Origin: an uncultured Alistipes sp.
Lineage (GTDB): Bacteria > Bacteroidota > Bacteroidia > Bacteroidales > Rikenellaceae
DNA length: 10,924 nucleotides
Direction: 5' to 3'
Assembly (NCBI GenBank): GCA_900770585.1
Contig: CAAGKW010000019.1
Span: 1 to 10,924 of the forward strand
This document shows, piece after piece, positions 8,105-10,924 of the stretch. The first letter of the stretch is position 1. Every line of letters starts with the position of its first letter. The translations under genes were made by a program, and so were the position numbers. Below the pieces are notes generated by a model, which was not told where the DNA came from, made no database searches, and worked only from the letters and a program-made list of their open reading frames with translations.

Positions 8105-8123
8105 AACTTTTTTTGAAAAAAAA

Positions 8124-8157
8124 TTGCACTTCGATGCAACGAAATTACCTATTTTTG
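8124..8157 (+). promoter_or_regulatory. Promoter of the ECF sigma / anti-sigma operon
   Basis: TATTTTTG (8150-8157) fits TAnnTTTG, and a TTG (8124-8126) preceded by eight A residues lies 23 bases upstream, slightly wider than the usual spacing. TGCGTCTATATA follows at 8156-8167 and recurs exactly in the leader of the NigD-like gene. The leader to the GTG start would be about 65 bases. It may be a primary-sigma promoter, a site for the encoded ECF sigma, or both. Confidence 0.5.
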
Positions 8158-8231
8158 CGTCTATATAATAAAAGGCTCGCATAAAAGTGCGAAACCAGCC
8201 CCAAAACCAACATTAAGAAGCCCCCGTAAGA

Positions 8232-8759
8232 GTGGAACTCGAACAGATAATCGACGGCTGCCGGAAAGCCGACAACTGCGCCCGACGCGAACTCTATGAG
8301 CGTTACTCACGACTCATATTTGGCGTGCTGTGCCGTTATGTTCCCTCGCGCACCGAGGCCGAAGATCTGTTGCACGACTGCTTTATCACGATTTTCACGC
8401 GCGTGGGCGAGTATCGTGGCGAAGGATCGTTCGAGGGTTGGTGTCGTCGCATTGCCGTACACACCGCACTCGACCACCTGCGACGCAACAATCGCTTGGA
8501 GATAGTCGATATCGAGAGCAACTTCGCGACGATCAACCAGACAGCGGTCAACCCCGACGTGCTCGATCGATATACGGCCGAAGAGGTGGTCGCACTGATC
8601 GGCAAACTCTCGCCCGCAGCTCGCACAATCTTCAATCTGAGGGTGGCCGAAGGGTTGGATTACCACCAGATTGCCGAGTTGCTCGATATGAAGGAGAGCA
8701 CCGCCCGATCACAATTCCGCCGCGCCCGCGAGAGCCTTTTGGAACTTTTGAGAAAATAA
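8232..8759 (+). CDS. ECF sigma factor (probable partner of the downstream dual-membrane anti-sigma protein)
   Basis: This 175-residue group 4 sigma factor directs RNA polymerase to a small regulon. Region 2 spans about 19-86, with the core-binding AEDLLHDCF (43-51) and the -10-reading helix GSFEGWCRRIAVHTALDHL (65-83). Region 4 spans about 116-170, with the helix-turn-helix LDYHQIAELLDMKESTARSQ (142-161). Region 3 is absent, as expected for ECF proteins. The start is GTG at 8232: an in-frame TAA at 8214-8216 blocks longer forms, and no internal Met precedes region 2. The next gene starts 17 bases downstream and looks like its membrane anti-sigma factor. By context it resembles Das1 of Bacteroides thetaiotaomicron (ECF21), but subgroup membership cannot be proven here. 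Confidence 0.93.
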   Translation: MELEQIIDGCRKADNCARRELYERYSRLIFGVLCRYVPSRTEAEDLLHDCFITIFTRVGEYRGEGSFEGWCRRIAVHTALDHLRRNNRLEIVDIESNFATINQTAVNPDVLDRYTAEEVVALIGKLSPAARTIFNLRVAEGLDYHQIAELLDMKESTARSQFRRARESLLELLRK

Positions 8760-8776
8760 GAGAAACGAAATACGAT

Positions 8777-10102
8777 ATGAACGAAACAAACGATAAATTC
8801 GAGAAACGACTGAGCGACGCCCTCGCCAATCACAGCGTCGATGCTCCCGCCGATATGTGGGATCGCATTGCCGCATCGATGGCCGAGATCGACGCCGCTG
8901 CAAAGCCCGTCGTTACCCCCATCTCGATCGCTCCGCACCGACGTCAGCGACTCGGTCTGCGACGCGCTTGGCAGTATGGCGTGGCCGCAATGCTGCTGTT
9001 AGGCATTGGATTGTTAGCCAATCGTTTAGTGCGCCTCGTGCCTCAGCCCGAGCAGTCGGCACTGCTGGCCGAAGCGAGCGTGCTCTACGATCCTGCAACG
9101 ACCGAAGCCCCCTCCACCGACTCCGCTACGGAGCCGAGCGTCGAGATCGCACCCCGCGCACCGCAACATCGTATTGCGGCTGTGGTTAATCAAGTTGCCC
9201 CCTCGCCCATAACTGAGCAACCCGCACAACCGACCAAGGAGGTCGAAGTGCTCGAAAGTACCAATAATAACGTGTCGACCGAGAACGTCGCAAGCAACGA
9301 CAACACAAAGCAACCGAAGGCAAAAACCGATAACTCGACCGCGGCACGCAAGCAGTACGAAAAGCGTCTGCAAGAGGTGATGGAGGAGCAGTCCTCGCGC
9401 CGAGGCGGTCGCGTAACCACCTCACTCTACGCCTCGAACGCCAGCCGAATGAATACCCAAAAGGCTTCGCCGGCACGTCTGGCCGAGGCCGGAATGATCA
9501 AAACCGAGATCCTCAATACGTCGCACGGCGAGGTAATCGAGAATCTCACTGCCTCAGCAAACACATTTCGTCACCAACCCGAAACCAAGCTCAATCACCG
9601 AGTGCCCGTTACGGTCGGTATCGGTGTGCAATATGAGCTGACTGATCGTTGGGCGATTGAGTCGGGCGCAACCTACACCTATCTGCACTCATCGGGCAAG
9701 TCCGAGGGAATATTCGCCTACACGACCACGCAGGAGTTGCACTATGTGGGTGTACCCCTCTCGGCAAGTTACAAATTTGTCGACAGCAAGCGTTTTGAGC
9801 TCTATGCCCGTGCAGGTGGCGCGATCGAGCGCGCCGTAGCGGCCAAACAAACCAAGACGATAGGCACGACCGACGAAACGCTCAGCAATAGCACCACACA
9901 AAAGATCGAGTGTCAAGGCGTTCAGTTCTCGGCAACGGTGGGCGTGGGTGCCGAGTTGAAGCTCTCGCAACGTGTGGGTATCTACGCCGAGGCGGGCGCA
10001 GGTTACTTCTTCGACAACAATCAGCCACTCAGCTACCGCACCGAGCACCCTCTTTCGCTGACGTTGCAGGCGGGAGCGAGATTGCATTTCGGAACGAAGT
10101 AG
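8777..10102 (+). CDS. Dual membrane-spanning anti-sigma factor-like protein (Dma-type): anti-sigma segment, one TM helix, linker and outer-membrane beta-barrel
   Basis: The ATG at 8777 follows the sigma gene by 17 bases and gives 441 residues. The open frame extends upstream, but only through the sigma gene in another frame. Residues 1-63 are cytoplasmic in type: FEKRLSDAL (8-16), then APADMWDRI (23-31), the pattern seen in Bacteroidetes membrane anti-sigma proteins, followed by a basic patch. A single hydrophobic helix spans about 65-86. Residues 88-205 form a Pro/Thr/Glu/Asn-rich, low-complexity linker ending in a short charged helix. Residues about 211-441 alternate in the manner of an outer-membrane beta-barrel of the OMP_b-brl_2 type (strands such as VTVGIGVQYEL, LHYVGVPLSASYKF, GIYAEAGAGYFF) and end close to an aromatic residue (F438). 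There is no N-terminal signal peptide, so export would rely on the internal helix. Such a chain would join the cytoplasm to the outer membrane. I recall this as the Dma family, reported to hold an ECF sigma factor and restrain vesicle production. Confidence 0.85.
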   Translation: MNETNDKFEKRLSDALANHSVDAPADMWDRIAASMAEIDAAAKPVVTPISIAPHRRQRLGLRRAWQYGVAAMLLLGIGLLANRLVRLVPQPEQSALLAEASVLYDPATTEAPSTDSATEPSVEIAPRAPQHRIAAVVNQVAPSPITEQPAQPTKEVEVLESTNNNVSTENVASNDNTKQPKAKTDNSTAARKQYEKRLQEVMEEQSSRRGGRVTTSLYASNASRMNTQKASPARLAEAGMIKTEILNTSHGEVIENLTASANTFRHQPETKLNHRVPVTVGIGVQYELTDRWAIESGATYTYLHSSGKSEGIFAYTTTQELHYVGVPLSASYKFVDSKRFELYARAGGAIERAVAAKQTKTIGTTDETLSNSTTQKIECQGVQFSATVGVGAELKLSQRVGIYAEAGAGYFFDNNQPLSYRTEHPLSLTLQAGARLHFGTK

Positions 10103-10111
10103 CAAAAAAGT

Positions 10112-10163
10112 GAAAAAAATTTGATGTCGCGTGGCACATTTTGGGCATTCGTGCGTCTATATA
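10112..10163 (+). promoter_or_regulatory. Candidate promoter of the NigD-like gene, resembling the sigma-operon promoter
   Basis: An A-tract (10113-10119) leads into TTTG (10120-10123), and 28 bases later comes TGCGTCTATATA (10152-10163), identical to 8156-8167 upstream of the sigma gene. The box at the -7 place is CATTCGTG, a poor match to TAnnTTTG, so this promoter may depend on a sigma factor other than the primary one. It lies between the barrel-gene stop and the NigD-like ATG. An AAGGA at 10168-10172, six bases before that ATG, is an unusually good Shine-Dalgarno sequence for this phylum. Confidence 0.45.
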
Positions 10164-10178
10164 TATGAAGGACTAAGT

Positions 10179-10880
10179 ATGAAACGATTTTTGAACATAT
10201 TGCTGCTGCTTGTCGTTGCGCTGAGCTTCACCTCGTGCGAGGCCGATATGACGGCTGATATAGCTAAACCCGGTGAGGAGTTTGTGATCGACTATGGAAC
10301 GGTGCTTATCACCGACGGCCAGGGCTGGTACAACAACTACATTATCCGCGATGACGGCATTGCATTGCTCGTATTCGGCGAACAAGGTTATCTGTATGGC
10401 ACCACCAATGGCAGCCGCGTGCTGATCAACTACAACGTGCTGGGCGATCTCTCGCCGTTACATCTGCCCGAATCGTGCAAGGCGGGTTACGCCATTCAGC
10501 TCAATGTTCTGCTCGCACTACCCTGCCAGCAGGTAATCATCGGCACTGAGCCCCAGCAAGAGTGTTCGCCCGTAGTCGTGAAATCGATGCACATCGGCAA
10601 GTCGCACCTCGATCTGCATCTGGACTACAAGTCGCTCAACAACCAGAAACACAAGTTCGATCTCTACTGCCCCAATCCCGATGCCGAGGAGCTCGATCTC
10701 TATCTGGTACACTATGGCGACAACGACAAGAACAACGACGGGCAGATGATCTCGTCACACCGTATCTCGTTCGATATTGCGCCCCTGCGCAGCAACCAGC
10801 CCCGTAAGATCAGACTCCATTGGGTCGATATCACCGGCACAAAACGAGTACATACGGGCGACTACAACGTGTGGCCTTAG
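10179..10880 (+). CDS. NigD-like lipoprotein
   Basis: This 233-residue protein has a lipoprotein signal (MKRFLN, hydrophobic core, then FTSC with the lipidated Cys at 20). The acidic residues right after the Cys (EAD) resemble the Bacteroidetes signal that sends lipoproteins to the cell surface. The mature part fits the NigD-like family: an OB-like N-terminal domain at about 36-90 (VLITDGQGWYNNYIIRDDG, then SRVLINYNVLGD) and a C-terminal beta domain at about 105-225, closing with the typical SFDIAPLRS (197-205) and IRLHWVDITG (211-220). The family is named after a gene in the nigrescin bacteriocin operon of Prevotella nigrescens; its biochemical role is unknown. ATG 10179 is preferred over upstream in-frame starts because it begins the signal peptide and follows AAGGA. 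It is the third gene after the sigma factor, and I recall a NigD-like protein as a downstream effector of Dma1/Das1 in B. thetaiotaomicron. Confidence 0.82.
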   Translation: MKRFLNILLLLVVALSFTSCEADMTADIAKPGEEFVIDYGTVLITDGQGWYNNYIIRDDGIALLVFGEQGYLYGTTNGSRVLINYNVLGDLSPLHLPESCKAGYAIQLNVLLALPCQQVIIGTEPQQECSPVVVKSMHIGKSHLDLHLDYKSLNNQKHKFDLYCPNPDAEELDLYLVHYGDNDKNNDGQMISSHRISFDIAPLRSNQPRKIRLHWVDITGTKRVHTGDYNVWP

Positions 10881-10924
10881 AGCCACTATGCGGAGCTGTC
10901 GAAAGATACTCCCGCTTTATTCAG

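Noticed and set aside
8177..8192. Small hairpin TCGCA/TGCGA in the sigma-gene leader
   Set aside because: A five-base-pair stem is weak and has no terminator or riboswitch features.
8330..8776. Longer N-terminus for the anti-sigma/barrel protein starting inside the sigma gene
   Set aside because: This stretch overlaps the sigma gene in another frame and its translation is Arg-rich without protein-like pattern. The ATG at 8777 begins a typical anti-sigma sequence.
10131..10178. Upstream start (GTG at 10131) for the NigD-like protein
   Set aside because: It would add residues before the lipoprotein signal peptide and would cover the promoter-like block. ATG 10179 has an AAGGA at the right distance.
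10888..10924. Possible start of a next gene (ATG at 10888, open for 12 codons to the edge)
   Set aside because: It is too short to judge and has no recognisable motif or ribosome binding site.

Overview
The window looks like Bacteroidales chromosome, possibly an Alistipes/Rikenellaceae-type genome. This rests on several signs: promoter boxes of the Bacteroidetes type (TAnnTTTG), AT-rich intergenic gaps between moderately GC-rich genes, almost no Shine-Dalgarno sequences, and protein families largely confined to the phylum (a golvesin-domain amidase, a NigD-like lipoprotein, an anti-sigma protein fused to an outer-membrane barrel). The genus is an inference from these traits only. No mobile-element gene, CRISPR array, tRNA or rRNA was seen.

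Left part (1-5797), cell-wall glycan handling. A minus-strand family 2 glycosyltransferase runs off the left edge. Upstream of it on the same strand is a large exported N-acetylmuramoyl-L-alanine amidase-like protein. Divergent from this, behind back-to-back promoters, is a two-gene operon for a BadF-family amino-sugar kinase (MurK-like) and MurQ, the N-acetylmuramic acid 6-phosphate etherase. It closes with a textbook terminator. The likely logic is peptidoglycan salvage: the amidase frees the peptide from MurNAc, the kinase makes MurNAc-6-P, and MurQ turns that into GlcNAc-6-P plus D-lactate. No MurNAc transporter is present in the window.

Middle (5798-8056). Two terminators, one for each converging operon, flank a compact double palindrome that resembles a dispersed intergenic element. 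Next is a minus-strand pair: rpiB (ribose-5-phosphate isomerase B), followed 12 bases downstream by a HerA/YjgR-type (DUF853) ATPase.

Right part (8097-10880), the most interesting region. It encodes an ECF sigma factor, then a protein with an N-terminal anti-sigma-like segment, one inner-membrane helix, a long periplasmic linker and a C-terminal outer-membrane beta-barrel, then a NigD-like lipoprotein. This matches, gene for gene, the type of dual membrane-spanning anti-sigma (Dma) locus that I recall being described in Bacteroides thetaiotaomicron as controlling outer-membrane vesicle production. The leader upstream of the sigma gene and the leader upstream of the NigD-like gene share a 12-base block, a preceding A-tract and similar spacing. 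This suggests that both promoters belong to one regulon, possibly controlled by the local sigma factor.
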